Shown here piece by piece: positions 1 through 8,295 of a stretch of DNA of 64,000 nucleotides. The stretch is taken from positions 868,001-932,000 of the forward strand of contig CBDDKS010000006.1 of the NCBI GenBank assembly GCA_965230335.1, read 5' to 3'. The notes below the pieces were generated by a model. It saw only the letters and a list, made by a program, of their open reading frames with translations. It had not been told where the DNA came from and did not search any database. The first letter of the stretch is position 1; the number at the start of each line of letters is the position of its first letter. Origin of the DNA: CBDDKS01 sp965230335. GTDB taxonomy: Bacteria; Pseudomonadota; Gammaproteobacteria; Enterobacterales; Kangiellaceae. A program made the translations under genes and the position numbers.

Positions 1-766
1 TACGCCCCTGTTGACGCCTTGCATAACTGACTAAAATACGTCTTTGTCCACGTTCAACCCAGACGATAAAAAAGGTAACCAATACAACTAGAGCAATAAT
101 ACCTAAAACAGCGATAACTGACAGTTGTTGCTCCTTAAGCTGTCCAAAAACCTGACCCACCGCACTGGGTAAACCAGCAACAATCCCCGCAAATATCAAC
201 ATGGATATACCATTACCGATACCGCGTTCATTAATTTGTTCACCAAGCCACATCAAAAACATGGTACCTGTCACCAAGCAGACAATAGCACCAAAATAAA
301 AAGAAAAGTCTGGGTTAGGTACAAGATTGGGCAGCCCGTCTAATGATGTTATTTGTGTAGACATAGCTACAGCCTGAACAGTAGCAATAACCAAAGTCAG
401 GTAACGTGTATATTGATTTAATTTTTTTCTTCCTGCTTCACCTTCTTTTTTGAGCTGTTTTAAACGCTCATCAACAAATCCCATCACCTGAATAATAATC
501 GATGCTGTAATGTAAGGCATAATACCTAAAGCAAACACACTGGCTCGCTCTAAAGCACCACCCGAAAACATATTGAACATGGTCAACAGATTACCTGATT
601 GACTGGCATCATTTAAGAAATTACCAAGAACACTGGCATCAATACCAGGCACAGGTATAAAAGAACCGATACGGAATACAATAAATGCCATCAATACAAA
701 TAAAAGCCGCTGTTTTAGTTCGGCTAAATTATCTGAAGATTTTGATGTTGTTGGACTTTTCGCCAT
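1..766 (-). CDS. secY: Preprotein translocase subunit SecY (partial, 3' part outside window)
   Basis: SecY is the channel subunit of the SecYEG inner-membrane translocon. The first 255 residues are present and the rest runs off the left edge. They show the family landmarks in order: LKQRLLF and FRIGSFIPVPGID near the N-terminus, MFNMFSGGALERAS (plug region), EGEAGRRK-like KEGEAGRKKL, GTMFLMWLGEQI, ERGIGNGIS, and VERGQRRILVSYARRQQGR at the window edge. Several hydrophobic membrane segments are evident. It is the last spc-operon gene visible, 14 bases after the rplO stop, the standard gammaproteobacterial order. The start at 766 matches the usual MAK N-terminus. Confidence 0.97.
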   Translation of the reverse strand, partial: MAKSPTTSKSSDNLAELKQRLLFVLMAFIVFRIGSFIPVPGIDASVLGNFLNDASQSGNLLTMFNMFSGGALERASVFALGIMPYITASIIIQVMGFVDERLKQLKKEGEAGRKKLNQYTRYLTLVIATVQAVAMSTQITSLDGLPNLVPNPDFSFYFGAIVCLVTGTMFLMWLGEQINERGIGNGISMLIFAGIVAGLPSAVGQVFGQLKEQQLSVIAVLGIIALVVLVTFFIVWVERGQRRILVSYARRQQGR

Positions 767-780
767 GTTATCGACCTTTA

Positions 781-1218
781 TTAGTCTTCAATTTTTCCAC
801 CAGCAGATTCAATAGCGTCTTTTACGCCTTTAGTCACACGTATTCCAGGTGCTATTGTTAAAGGTTTATCAATAGATCCTGATAACATGATTTTCACATT
901 TTGAATTTGCTTTTTAATAATACCGGCCGCTTTCAAGCTCAATAAGTCAACAACATCACCTTCTATTTTGGCTAACTCACCTAGTCTTACTTCAGAAGAC
1001 AGTAATGACTTTCTGGAAGTAAAACCAAATTTTGGTAAACGTTGCTTAAGTGGCATTTGACCACCCTCAAAACCAGCGGGGACTTTACCACCTGAACGTG
1101 ATTTTTGACCTTTGTGTCCACGACCACCAGTTTTACCTAATGTGCTGCCAATACCTCGACCAACACGCTTTTTCTTTTTCTTTGAGCCTTCAGCAGGGCT
1201 TAATTCATTCAATCTCAT
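781..1218 (-). CDS. rplO: 50S ribosomal protein L15
   Basis: Structural protein of the large subunit, 145 aa, the usual bacterial length. The N-terminus MRLNELSPAEG is followed by the basic KKKKKRVGRGIGSTLGKTGG segment and the GHKGQKSRSGGKVPAGFEGGQMP signature. A longer in-frame reading would add ten residues (MIIWYGLKIK) that overlap rpmD and have no counterpart in L15, so the start at 1218 is preferred; it lies one base after the rpmD stop. Part of the spc operon. Confidence 0.97.
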   Translation of the reverse strand: MRLNELSPAEGSKKKKKRVGRGIGSTLGKTGGRGHKGQKSRSGGKVPAGFEGGQMPLKQRLPKFGFTSRKSLLSSEVRLGELAKIEGDVVDLLSLKAAGIIKKQIQNVKIMLSGSIDKPLTIAPGIRVTKGVKDAIESAGGKIED

Positions 1219-1219
1219 T

Positions 1220-1402
1220 TTAATTTTCAACCCGTACCATATAATCAATTTTATTAATCATACCGCGGGTAGAAGGAGTGTCTTCCACTTCCACTGTATG
1301 CCCAATTCGACGCAAACCCAGTCCAGTCAGACAAGCTTTATGACTGGCTAAACGCCCTATACTGGAACGAACCTGAGTAACTTTTATCATCGATTTTGCC
1401 AT
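1220..1402 (-). CDS. rpmD: 50S ribosomal protein L30
   Basis: Sixty residues, the usual size. The family core IGRLASHKACLTGLGLRRIG is followed by HTVEVEDTPSTRGMI. It lies between rpsE and rplO as in Escherichia coli. MAKSM at 1402 is used as the start, by similarity to the MAKTIKIT N-terminus of enterobacterial L30; an internal Met four codons later is possible. Confidence 0.96.
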   Translation of the reverse strand: MAKSMIKVTQVRSSIGRLASHKACLTGLGLRRIGHTVEVEDTPSTRGMINKIDYMVRVEN

Positions 1403-1408
1403 AATGTC

Positions 1409-1915
1409 TTACCCCAAAATCTCTTCAACTGTTTTTCCACGTTTCAAAGCAATCTTTTCAGGTGTTGCCATATCTGCCAAGCCTTTTACAGTGGCTCGAA
1501 CAATATTGATTGGGTTGGTTGAACCATTACTTTTTGCTAAAACATTTTGTACGCCCAATACTTCAAAAACAGCACGCATAGCACCACCAGCAATAATACC
1601 TGTCCCTTCAGATGCTGGCTGCATAAATACTTTCGATGCACCATGATTGGCGTTAATAGGATACTGTAATGTATGCCCATCTTTTAATTCGACTTGAACC
1701 ATATTACGTCTTGCTTGTTCCATTGCCTTCTGAATGGCAGCAGGAACTTCACGCGCTTTACCTCGTCCAAAACCAATTTTACCTTTGCCATCACCTACAA
1801 CCGTTAAAGCTGTAAATGAAAATACACGTCCACCTTTTACCACTTTGGCAACACGGTTAACGCTAACCAGTTTTTCCATTAGGCCTTCAGTACTGTTTAC
1901 TTCTTGTCTAGCCAT
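1409..1915 (-). CDS. rpsE: 30S ribosomal protein S5
   Basis: 168 aa, within one residue of the E. coli protein. Contains the S5 signature VKGGRVFSFTALTVVGDGKG and the C-terminal fold GRGKAREVPAAIQKAMEQAR, FMQPASEGTGIIAGGAMRA, and AKSNGSTNPINIVRAT. S5 helps shape the decoding site and the mRNA entry tunnel. Six bases separate it from rpmD, indicating a common transcript. Confidence 0.97.
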   Translation of the reverse strand: MARQEVNSTEGLMEKLVSVNRVAKVVKGGRVFSFTALTVVGDGKGKIGFGRGKAREVPAAIQKAMEQARRNMVQVELKDGHTLQYPINANHGASKVFMQPASEGTGIIAGGAMRAVFEVLGVQNVLAKSNGSTNPINIVRATVKGLADMATPEKIALKRGKTVEEILG

Positions 1916-1927
1916 GCTTTATTACCT

Positions 1928-2281
1928 TTAAAATTGAAGACCTTTATCACGAGCCGCTTCCGCCAAAGCTTTAATACGACCATGATAATGATAACCAGAA
2001 CGATCAAAAGATACATTTAACACACCTGAATCCAAAGTACGTTCGGCAATTAAAGTACCCACTTTTGAAGCTGTTTCAATATTACCCGTTGATTTAACTT
2101 CATCTCGAACTGCTTTTTCAACAGAGGATGCTGAAGCAATAACACGACCACCTTCCGCTGTAATAACCTGAGCATAAATATGCCTAGGTGTTCGATTAAC
2201 AATCAAACGTGTGGCTTCTAGTTCTTTCAATTTATGTCGTGTACGAGCAGCTCGACGTAATCTCATTTGCTTTTTATTCAT
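1928..2281 (-). CDS. rplR: 50S ribosomal protein L18
   Basis: 117 aa, the usual bacterial length. Starts MNKKQMRLRRAARTRHK, contains VNRTPRHIYAQVI and ends with the FDRSGYHYHGRIKALAEAARDKGLQF-like 5S-rRNA-binding C-terminus (FDRSGYHYHGRIKALAEA). L18 brings 5S rRNA to the large subunit together with L5. Spc operon, between rplF and rpsE. Confidence 0.97.
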   Translation of the reverse strand: MNKKQMRLRRAARTRHKLKELEATRLIVNRTPRHIYAQVITAEGGRVIASASSVEKAVRDEVKSTGNIETASKVGTLIAERTLDSGVLNVSFDRSGYHYHGRIKALAEAARDKGLQF

Positions 2282-2290
2282 AAGTACACT

Positions 2291-2824
2291 CTATTTCTTC
2301 TTAGCTTCTTTACGACGTATCGTTTCGTCAGAGTAGCGAACACCCTTGCCTTTATAAGGCTCTGGTGGACGATACTTTCGAATATTCGCAGCAACCTGGC
2401 CTACCAATTGCTTGTCTGCCCCTTTCACCAATATTTCCGTATTAGATGGTGTTTCAATAGTAATACCCTCAGGTACAGCAAACTCAACAGGGTGAGAAAA
2501 ACCCAAAGTTAAATTAAGTGTTTTACCTTTTGCCTGGGCTCTATAACCCACACCAACCAACTCAAGTTTCTTTTCAAAACCTTCACTAACACCGACAACC
2601 ATGTTGTTCACTAATGAACGCATCGTTCCGGCAAAAGCATAACCTTTTTCTGCGCCTTCTCTAGGAGAAAAAGTTAACACATTCTCTTCCTGTTTTATTT
2701 CAACATCACCATGTAACTCACGCTCAAGAGTACCTTTTGAGCCTTTAATCGTAAGCAGTTGTCCTTTCAATGAAATTTCAACACCAGAAGGAAGTTGAAC
2801 AGGGCTTTTTGCAATACGTGACAT
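2291..2824 (-). CDS. rplF: 50S ribosomal protein L6
   Basis: 177 aa from the start at 2824, the same as E. coli L6. The start is set by an AAGGAG Shine-Dalgarno sequence a few bases upstream and by the N-terminus MSRIAKSPVQLP; a longer in-frame reading overlaps rpsH and has no family counterpart. The C-terminal L6 signature region PPEPYKGKGVRY is present. Spc operon. Confidence 0.97.
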   Translation of the reverse strand: MSRIAKSPVQLPSGVEISLKGQLLTIKGSKGTLERELHGDVEIKQEENVLTFSPREGAEKGYAFAGTMRSLVNNMVVGVSEGFEKKLELVGVGYRAQAKGKTLNLTLGFSHPVEFAVPEGITIETPSNTEILVKGADKQLVGQVAANIRKYRPPEPYKGKGVRYSDETIRRKEAKKK

Positions 2825-2834
2825 CTTAAACTCC

Positions 2835-3233
2835 TTAGGAAACGATACAGATGACTTCGCCGCCCTGACCAGCAATGCGAGCAGCTTTATCAGTCATGAC
2901 ACCACGAGAAGTTGAAACAACAGCAATACCTAAACCATCAAGCACTTTAGGCAACTCAGAAACTTTTTTATAGATTCTAAGTCCTGGCCGGCTCACTCTT
3001 TTTAATTCATCAATAACGGGCTTGCCTTCAAAATACTTCAACTCTATTGTTAATGTTCTTTTATTTCCCGCTTCTTCTGAAACATCAAAAGAATTGATAT
3101 ACCCTTCTTCTTTAAGCACATGACATATTGCTGCTTTTTGTTTTGAAGAAGGCATTGCAATAGATTTTTTATTTGCAGACTGACCGTTACGAATTCTTGT
3201 CAGTAAATCAGCAATAGGATCTTGTAAACTCAT
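2835..3233 (-). CDS. rpsH: 30S ribosomal protein S8
   Basis: 132 aa. N-terminus MSLQDPIADLLTRIRNG and C-terminal signature GIAVVSTSRGVMTDKAARIAG. S8 is a primary 16S binder and, in E. coli, the translational repressor of the spc operon acting near the rplE start. A hairpin at the equivalent place here (4114-4137) is annotated separately. Confidence 0.97.
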   Translation of the reverse strand: MSLQDPIADLLTRIRNGQSANKKSIAMPSSKQKAAICHVLKEEGYINSFDVSEEAGNKRTLTIELKYFEGKPVIDELKRVSRPGLRIYKKVSELPKVLDGLGIAVVSTSRGVMTDKAARIAGQGGEVICIVS

Positions 3234-3251
3234 CTTAAAACTCTCCTATGC

Positions 3252-3557
3252 TTACCAACTTGCCTTTACAAGACCAGGAACATCACCTTTCATTGCGTGT
3301 TCACGGAGCTTGTTTCGACAAAGACCAAATTTTCTTAAATAGGCATGGGGACGCCCTGTAATACGACAACGATTACGCTGTCTGACAGGACTTGCATCTC
3401 TAGGTAATGCCTGCAATTTTAATTGCGCTTCCCACTTCTCATCTTCACTTGCACTGCTACTCGAAATAATTGCTTTGAGTTCAGCTCTTTTCTTTGCATA
3501 TTTTGCAACTGTACGCGCTCTTTTTCTTTCGCGCTCTACCATTGAAACTTTAGCCAC
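3252..3557 (-). CDS. rpsN: 30S ribosomal protein S14 (long, zinc-free form)
   Basis: 101 aa, the long form typical of proteobacteria. The C-terminal signature RCRITGRPHAYLRKFGLCRN is present but without the paired CxxC motifs of the short zinc-binding paralogue. Located between rplE and rpsH as in other gammaproteobacteria. Confidence 0.97.
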   Translation of the reverse strand: MAKVSMVERERKRARTVAKYAKKRAELKAIISSSSASEDEKWEAQLKLQALPRDASPVRQRNRCRITGRPHAYLRKFGLCRNKLREHAMKGDVPGLVKASW

Positions 3558-3569
3558 AAGCTTTACCCC

Positions 3570-4109
3570 TTAACGCTTAATCGGAAAGTTAAAAGCGTCT
3601 AATAACGCTCGTGCTTCTTCATTGCTTTTCGCAGTAGTCGTAATGGTAATATCCAAACCACGAATCTTATCGACTTTATCATAATCGATCTCAGGAAAAA
3701 CAATTTGCTCTTTAATACCCAAAGAATAGTTTCCACGTCCATCAAATGATTTTGGACTTAAACCACGAAAGTCTCTAATTCGAGGTATAGCAATAGATAT
3801 GAGTCTTTCAAAAAAGTCCCACATACGCTCACCACGAAGAGTCACTTTACAGCCAATAGGATAACCTTCTCTGATTTTAAATCCGGCAACAGATTTACGA
3901 GCCTTGGTCGCAACAGGTTTCTGACCGGATATTGCTGCCATATCAGACATAGCATTATCTATAATCTTTTTGTCGCCGACAGCCTCACCAAGTCCCATAT
4001 TTAAGGTTATCTTAGATATTTTAGGGACTTGCATGACCGACTTATAGTCAAACTTTTTCATCAGTTCGTCAACTATGTTTTCTTTATAAAAGCCTTGCAG
4101 TTTCGCCAT
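3570..4109 (-). CDS. rplE: 50S ribosomal protein L5
   Basis: 179 aa, the usual length. Shows KITLNMGLGEAVGDKK, the GCKVTLRGERMWDF region, RDFRGLSPKSFDGRGN and the C-terminal DITITTTAKSNEEARALL. L5 contacts 5S rRNA and the P-site tRNA. Twenty bases separate it from rplX; that gap is part of a hairpin. Confidence 0.97.
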   Translation of the reverse strand: MAKLQGFYKENIVDELMKKFDYKSVMQVPKISKITLNMGLGEAVGDKKIIDNAMSDMAAISGQKPVATKARKSVAGFKIREGYPIGCKVTLRGERMWDFFERLISIAIPRIRDFRGLSPKSFDGRGNYSLGIKEQIVFPEIDYDKVDKIRGLDITITTTAKSNEEARALLDAFNFPIKR

Positions 4110-4113
4110 GATT

Positions 4114-4137
4114 ACATTTACCAGGTTAATTAAATGT
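4114..4137 (-). promoter_or_regulatory. Hairpin at the rplX-rplE junction, candidate S8 autoregulatory site
   Basis: The transcript can form a perfect 7-bp stem (ACAUUUA with UAAAUGU) and a 10-base loop. It includes the rplX stop codon and ends just before the rplE start. In E. coli the S8 repressor site lies at this position. The sequence does not obviously copy the 16S helix 21 core, so S8 binding is inferred from position only. Confidence 0.35.
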
Positions 4138-4450
4138 CAATTTGTTCATTGGTTGATTTAAACACTCGAACACGTTCACCATCTTCTAATGTTTTAATAC
4201 CAACTCGATCAGCTTTACCCGTTTGCGGGTTATATATAGCCACATTTGAAATATGAATAGAGGCTTCTTTTTCAACAATACCGCCCTCTATTCCAGCTTG
4301 TGGATTAGCTTTTTGATGCTTTTTAATTAAATTTGCGCCATCAACAATGACACGTTGTTTCTCAACCAAAACTTTATTTACTGTGCCGCGATGACCTTTG
4401 CTTTTTCCTACAGTGACGATGACTTCATCGCCTTTTTTAATCTTTTTCAT
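4130..4450 (-). CDS. rplX: 50S ribosomal protein L24
   Basis: 106 aa, the usual size. The KOW motif is clear in GDEVIVTVGKSKGHRGTV near the N-terminus, followed by VDGANLIKKHQKANPQAG and GIVEKEASIHISNVAIYNP. L24 initiates 50S assembly. Second gene of the spc operon, 17 bases after rplN. Confidence 0.97.
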   Translation of the reverse strand: MKKIKKGDEVIVTVGKSKGHRGTVNKVLVEKQRVIVDGANLIKKHQKANPQAGIEGGIVEKEASIHISNVAIYNPQTGKADRVGIKTLEDGERVRVFKSTNEQIDI

Positions 4451-4467
4451 AATTCACATCGCCTTTA

Positions 4468-4836
4468 CTAGATAACCTCAGGTGCTAAAGAAACAATTTT
4501 CATAAACTTGTCTCCTCGCAACTCACGGGTAACAGGACCAAAAATTCGCGTACCAATAGGTTGATGCTGTGCATTTAATAAAACAGCCGCATTACCATCA
4601 AAACGAATGGTTGAACCGTCTGTTCTTCTCACCCCTTTACGAGTACGAACGACGACTGCATTCAAAACGTCGCCCTTTTTCACCTTACCTCGAGGTATCG
4701 CTTCTTTTACGCTTACTTTAATAACGTCACCAATATGTGCATAACGCCTATGCGATCCTCCCAGGACTTTTATACACATCACTCGACGTGCACCGCTATT
4801 ATCAGCAACATCTAGCATCGTCTGCATTTGGATCAT
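4468..4836 (-). CDS. rplN: 50S ribosomal protein L14
   Basis: 122 aa, nearly collinear with E. coli L14 (MIQMQTMLDVADNSGARRV; IPRGKVKKGDVLNAVVVRT; IGTRIFGPVTRELR). First gene of the spc operon; it has its own promoter and leader, since 106 bases separate it from rpsQ while neighbouring gaps are mostly under 25 bases. GGAG stands seven bases before the start. Confidence 0.97.
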   Translation of the reverse strand: MIQMQTMLDVADNSGARRVMCIKVLGGSHRRYAHIGDVIKVSVKEAIPRGKVKKGDVLNAVVVRTRKGVRRTDGSTIRFDGNAAVLLNAQHQPIGTRIFGPVTRELRGDKFMKIVSLAPEVI

Positions 4837-4862
4837 CAGTTATCTCCGAACTTTCCCGCAAC

Positions 4863-4879
4863 TTTCACCTTAGGTGAAA
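4863..4879 (-). promoter_or_regulatory. Hairpin in the rplN leader
   Basis: A 7-bp perfect inverted repeat (UUUCACC/GGUGAAA) with a 3-base loop in the short 5' leader between the spc promoter and rplN. Its loop side carries AAGGUG, a Shine-Dalgarno-like string not used by rplN. Function unknown. Confidence 0.4.
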
Positions 4880-4891
4880 AAAAGACGCGAG

Positions 4892-4922
4892 AGTATACAT
4901 TAAAATATTATTTTAGTCACAA
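4892..4922 (-). promoter_or_regulatory. spc operon promoter
   Basis: On the minus strand, TTGTGA (4917-4922) is followed after 19 bases by TATACT (4892-4897) and then by a CTCGCG start region, in the rpsQ-rplN gap. The -10 is good, the spacing slightly long. E. coli has its spc promoter at the same place. Confidence 0.6.
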
Positions 4923-4942
4923 CTTTGCTAACTAAAACCTAG

Positions 4943-5203
4943 TTAACTCGCTTTCTCTACCACCTCAACCAACTGCCAAGATTTAGACTTGGAGATTGGT
5001 CGGCATTCAACCACTTTTACTGTATCGCCTATATTACATTCATTCTTTTCATCGTGTGCATGCACTTTCGTTGAACGCCGAATGAACTTGCCATAAATAG
5101 GATGCTTTACTTGTCTTTCTATAAGCACAGTAATGCTTTTATCCATTTTATCGCTAACTACTTTACCCATCAGAGTACGTTTAACAGGAGATTTTTCACT
5201 CAT
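4943..5203 (-). CDS. rpsQ: 30S ribosomal protein S17
   Basis: 86 aa. Contains LMGKVVSDKMDKSITVLIER, HPIYGKFIRRSTKVHAHDE and the CNIGDTVKVVECRPISKSKS signature. Last gene of the S10 operon. Its start overlaps the rpmC stop by four bases, indicating translational coupling. Confidence 0.97.
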   Translation of the reverse strand: MSEKSPVKRTLMGKVVSDKMDKSITVLIERQVKHPIYGKFIRRSTKVHAHDEKNECNIGDTVKVVECRPISKSKSWQLVEVVEKAS

Positions 5204-5394
5204 AACGCATTCGCCTTTTCATTGATAATAGTCTTCACTCTTGCAATATTTCTTTTTACATCTTTTAACTGATGGTTTTGAGGAAGCTGTCCTGTTGCAT
5301 GCTGCATACGCAAGTTGAATTGTTCTTTCAACAACTCGTGAAGCTTTTTATTCAACTCTTCGTTTGAACTGTCTCTTAACTCTTGTACTTTCAT
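5200..5394 (-). CDS. rpmC: 50S ribosomal protein L29
   Basis: 64 aa, the usual size. LRDSSNEELNKKLHELLKEQ and FNLRMQHATGQL match the family, followed by NIARVKTIINE. L29 sits at the nascent-chain exit. It shares one base with the rplP stop and four with rpsQ. Confidence 0.97.
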   Translation of the reverse strand: MKVQELRDSSNEELNKKLHELLKEQFNLRMQHATGQLPQNHQLKDVKRNIARVKTIINEKANAL

Positions 5395-5807
5395 TACATA
5401 ACCACTCGAGTAACAAAGGTTGTTTTCACCGGTAATTTTGCCGTTGCCAGCTCAAAAGCTTCTCTCGCCAGCTCTTCAGGAATACCTTCAACTTCATACA
5501 ACATACGACCTGGTTGAATTTGGGCAACCCAATATTCAACACTACCTTTACCTTTACCCATTCTTACCTCTAAAGGTTTTTTAGTAATGGGTTTATCAGG
5601 AAAAACACGTATATATACTTTTCCGGCACGTTTCATATGACGAGTCATTGCTCTACGTGCAGCCTCTATTTGGCGAGAAGTCAAACGACCACGCGTTGTT
5701 GCCTTCAAGCCAAACTCACCAAAATTCACCTTGCTACCTGAAATCGCAAAACCACGATTTCGGCCTTTTTGAATTTTGCGGTATTTTGTTCTTTTTGGTA
5801 AAAGCAT
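5394..5807 (-). CDS. rplP: 50S ribosomal protein L16
   Basis: 137 aa, one more than E. coli. N-terminus MLLPKRTKYRKIQKGRNRG; central RQIEAARRAMTRHMKRAGKV; then FPDKPITKKPLEVRMGKGKG, which includes the arginine region hydroxylated in E. coli by RoxA. L16 supports the A-site and peptidyl transferase region. Confidence 0.97.
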   Translation of the reverse strand: MLLPKRTKYRKIQKGRNRGFAISGSKVNFGEFGLKATTRGRLTSRQIEAARRAMTRHMKRAGKVYIRVFPDKPITKKPLEVRMGKGKGSVEYWVAQIQPGRMLYEVEGIPEELAREAFELATAKLPVKTTFVTRVVM

Positions 5808-5813
5808 TTAAAT

Positions 5814-6515
5814 CTACCTCTGCTTTTTCTTGCTACGCGTATCTTTTTTAGGGCTGGGTGAATTTTCAGTTTCAGATTGTTCTTGACCACCTAAAACTTC
5901 TCCCTTGAAAATCCATACCTTCACACCTATTACGCCATAAGTTGTATTAGCTTCTGCAGTTGCATAATCAATATTTGCTCTCAAAGTGTGTAATGGCACG
6001 CGTCCTTCCCGATACCATTCACTCCGAGCAATTTCAGCACCACCTAATCGACCTGAAACTTGTATTTTTATTCCTTCTGCTCCCTGACGCATTGTATTCT
6101 GTACTGCTTTTTTCATTGCCCGACGAAACATAACCCGTCGTTCTAATTGTTGTGCAACACTGTCCGCGACAAGCTTGCCATCCAACTCTGGTTTACGAAC
6201 CTGTTCTATGTTGACCTGTGTTGGCAAGCTGGTCATTTTTGACAACTTTTTGCGTAACTTTTCAATATCCTCACCCTTCTTACCAATGACAATACCTGGT
6301 CGAGCAGTGTGAATACTGACTTTTAAAGATTTAGCAGGACGCTCAATATCGATACGTGAAATAGATGCAGATGCCAACTCTTTATTTAACCAATTGCGAA
6401 TTTGTATATCGCTTTCAAGGTTATCAGCATAATCGCGTCTTTCAGCATACCAGGTCGCTGTATGCGACTTAACAATGCCAAGTCGAATACCAATCGGATG
6501 AACCTTCTGACCCAT
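5814..6515 (-). CDS. rpsC: 30S ribosomal protein S3
   Basis: 233 aa, the same as E. coli. N-terminus MGQKVHPIGIRLGIVKSH; KH domain with the GxxG loop in RPGIVIGKKGEDIEKL; C-terminal RMVMFRRAMKK-like RRVMFRRAMKKAVQNTMRQG and GRLGGAEIARSEWYREGRVP. The last 25 residues form a charged Lys/Arg/Ser tail without fold-specific features. Confidence 0.97.
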   Translation of the reverse strand: MGQKVHPIGIRLGIVKSHTATWYAERRDYADNLESDIQIRNWLNKELASASISRIDIERPAKSLKVSIHTARPGIVIGKKGEDIEKLRKKLSKMTSLPTQVNIEQVRKPELDGKLVADSVAQQLERRVMFRRAMKKAVQNTMRQGAEGIKIQVSGRLGGAEIARSEWYREGRVPLHTLRANIDYATAEANTTYGVIGVKVWIFKGEVLGGQEQSETENSPSPKKDTRSKKKQR

Positions 6516-6524
6516 GTTTTTCTC

Positions 6525-6863
6525 CTACTTTTCCGAAACTTTAACGGTTATATGGCATGTTCGTTTCAAGATACGATCGGCTCTACCTTTAGCTCGTGTC
6601 TTAATACGCTTTAACATTGGACCATCATCTACAAAAATAGTGGATACTGACAACTCATCAATATCAGCACCATCATTATGTTCAGCATTAGCTATGGCAG
6701 ACTCAAGTACTTTTTTCATTAAGCCAGCCGCTTTTTTAGGGCTGAATTTTAAAATATCAAGTGCCTTTTCTACATGTAGGCCTCTTATCTGATCTGCCAC
6801 CAAACGAACTTTCTGAGCTGAAATTCTTGCATGACGTAACACAGCTTGGGTTTCCACAATCAT
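6525..6863 (-). CDS. rplV: 50S ribosomal protein L22
   Basis: 112 aa. RHARISAQKVRLVADQIRG, VLESAIANAEHNDGADID and the exit-tunnel beta-hairpin region KRIKTRAKGRADRILKRT are all present. The hairpin has no insertions or deletions of the kind linked to macrolide resistance, as far as can be judged by eye. Confidence 0.97.
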   Translation of the reverse strand: MIVETQAVLRHARISAQKVRLVADQIRGLHVEKALDILKFSPKKAAGLMKKVLESAIANAEHNDGADIDELSVSTIFVDDGPMLKRIKTRAKGRADRILKRTCHITVKVSEK

Positions 6864-6870
6864 ACCTCTT

Positions 6871-7146
6871 CTATCGTTTAGCCTTTTTATCTGCTACATG
6901 CCCTTTATAAGTTCGGGTAGGAGCAAATTCACCGAGTTTATGGCCGACCATTTCTTCTGTCATAAATACAGGCACATGTTGACGACCGTTATGAATGGCA
7001 ATGGTCAAACCCACCATTTCTGGTGAAACCATTGAGCGACGAGACCATGTCTTGATAGGCTTTTTACTGTTCGCTTCAACAGCTGCCTCAACCTTTTTCA
7101 TCAAGTGAAGGTCGATAAATGGGCCTTTTTTTAGTGAACGTGGCAC
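6871..7146 (-). CDS. rpsS: 30S ribosomal protein S19
   Basis: 91 aa. MPRSLKKGPFIDLHLMKKVE, then TWSRRSMVSPEMVGLTIAIHNGRQHVP and the VGHKLGEFAPTRTYKGH signature. Located between rplB and rplV, as expected. Confidence 0.97.
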   Translation of the reverse strand: MPRSLKKGPFIDLHLMKKVEAAVEANSKKPIKTWSRRSMVSPEMVGLTIAIHNGRQHVPVFMTEEMVGHKLGEFAPTRTYKGHVADKKAKR

Positions 7147-7161
7147 AATGACTAACCTCTG

Positions 7162-7989
7162 TTATTTTTTGTTACGACGACGAACAATCAATTTATCAGT
7201 ACGTTTATTACTTCGAGTCTTCTTACCCTTGGTAGGAACACCCCAAGGTGTCACTGGATGGCGACCACCTGAAGTTCTACCTTCACCACCACCATGTGGA
7301 TGGTCAACAGGGTTCATGGCAACACCTCGAACTGTTGGACGTACACCACGCCAGCGCTTCGCACCAGCTTTACCCAGTGAACGCAACATATGTTCTGCAT
7401 TACCAACTTCACCAATGGTTGCCCGACATTCTGATAATACTTTTCTCATCTCACCAGAGCGCAAACGCAATGTCACATAAGTACCTTCACGAGCAACTAT
7501 CTGGACGTAAGCCCCTGCACTTCGGGCAAGTTGAGCACCTTTTTTGGGTTTTAACTCAACACAATGTACCGTTGTTCCTACTGGAATGTTGCGCATAGGT
7601 AGCGTATTACCTACTTTAATGGATGCAGATTCGCCTGACTCTATCTGCTCTCCTACCTTTAATCCTTTTGGAGCAATCATGTAACGTCGCTCACCATCTT
7701 TGTATAATAAAAGGGCAATATTTGCACTTCTATTAGGATCATATTCCAATCGCTCTACTTTGGCAGGAATACCATCTTTGCTTCTTTTAAAATCAATAAT
7801 TCTGTAATGCTGACGGTGACCTCCACCAATATGCCGGACAGTAATTCTACCGTTATTATTCCGGCCACCACTTTTACTTTTTTTAGATAGCAAGGGGGCG
7901 TGAGGCTTGCCTTTGTGCAGCTCTGGATTAACGATTTTAACAACAAATCGACGTCCTGGAGATGTTGGTTTTGCTTTTACAATAGCCAT
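7162..7989 (-). CDS. rplB: 50S ribosomal protein L2
   Basis: 275 aa. Contains GGGHRQHYRIIDFKR, the RNA-binding core, and the functionally important C-terminal MNPVDHPHGGGEGRTSGGRH with the conserved His needed for peptidyl transfer, followed by PVTPWGVPTKGKKTR. S10 operon. Confidence 0.98.
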   Translation of the reverse strand: MAIVKAKPTSPGRRFVVKIVNPELHKGKPHAPLLSKKSKSGGRNNNGRITVRHIGGGHRQHYRIIDFKRSKDGIPAKVERLEYDPNRSANIALLLYKDGERRYMIAPKGLKVGEQIESGESASIKVGNTLPMRNIPVGTTVHCVELKPKKGAQLARSAGAYVQIVAREGTYVTLRLRSGEMRKVLSECRATIGEVGNAEHMLRSLGKAGAKRWRGVRPTVRGVAMNPVDHPHGGGEGRTSGGRHPVTPWGVPTKGKKTRSNKRTDKLIVRRRNKK

Positions 7990-8001
7990 ATCAATGCTCT
8001 C

Positions 8002-8295
8002 TTATTCCGCGCTACTAAAATCAATATCTTGACCGTCTTTTAAGGAAACATAAGCTTTCTTCCAATCTTTACGGCGACCCATAATGGCACCGACTCGCTT
8101 TGATTTACCTTTTACGTTTAATGTTCTCACATGAGTCACTTCAACATCAAACATGGATTCGACGGCTTTTTTGATTTCTAGTTTTTTTGCATCTTTTACA
8201 ACTTTAAAAACAAATTGACCTTTTTCAGCCAATACAGATGTTTTTTCAGTAACATGAGGTGCTAAAAGAACTTTCATTAAACGTTCTTGATTCAT
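8002..8295 (-). CDS. rplW: 50S ribosomal protein L23
   Basis: 97 aa. VLLAPHVTEKTSVLAE, KLEIKKAVESMFDVEV and GRRKDWKKAYVSLKDGQDID match L23, the docking site for trigger factor and SRP at the tunnel exit. Overlaps the rplD stop by four bases. Confidence 0.96.
   Translation of the reverse strand: MNQERLMKVLLAPHVTEKTSVLAEKGQFVFKVVKDAKKLEIKKAVESMFDVEVTHVRTLNVKGKSKRVGAIMGRRKDWKKAYVSLKDGQDIDFSSAE

Noticed and set aside
1112..1351. Plus-strand open frame opposite rplO and rpmD
   Set aside because: Antisense to well-supported ribosomal protein genes, with no protein-like features; the same holds for other opposite-strand frames in this cluster.
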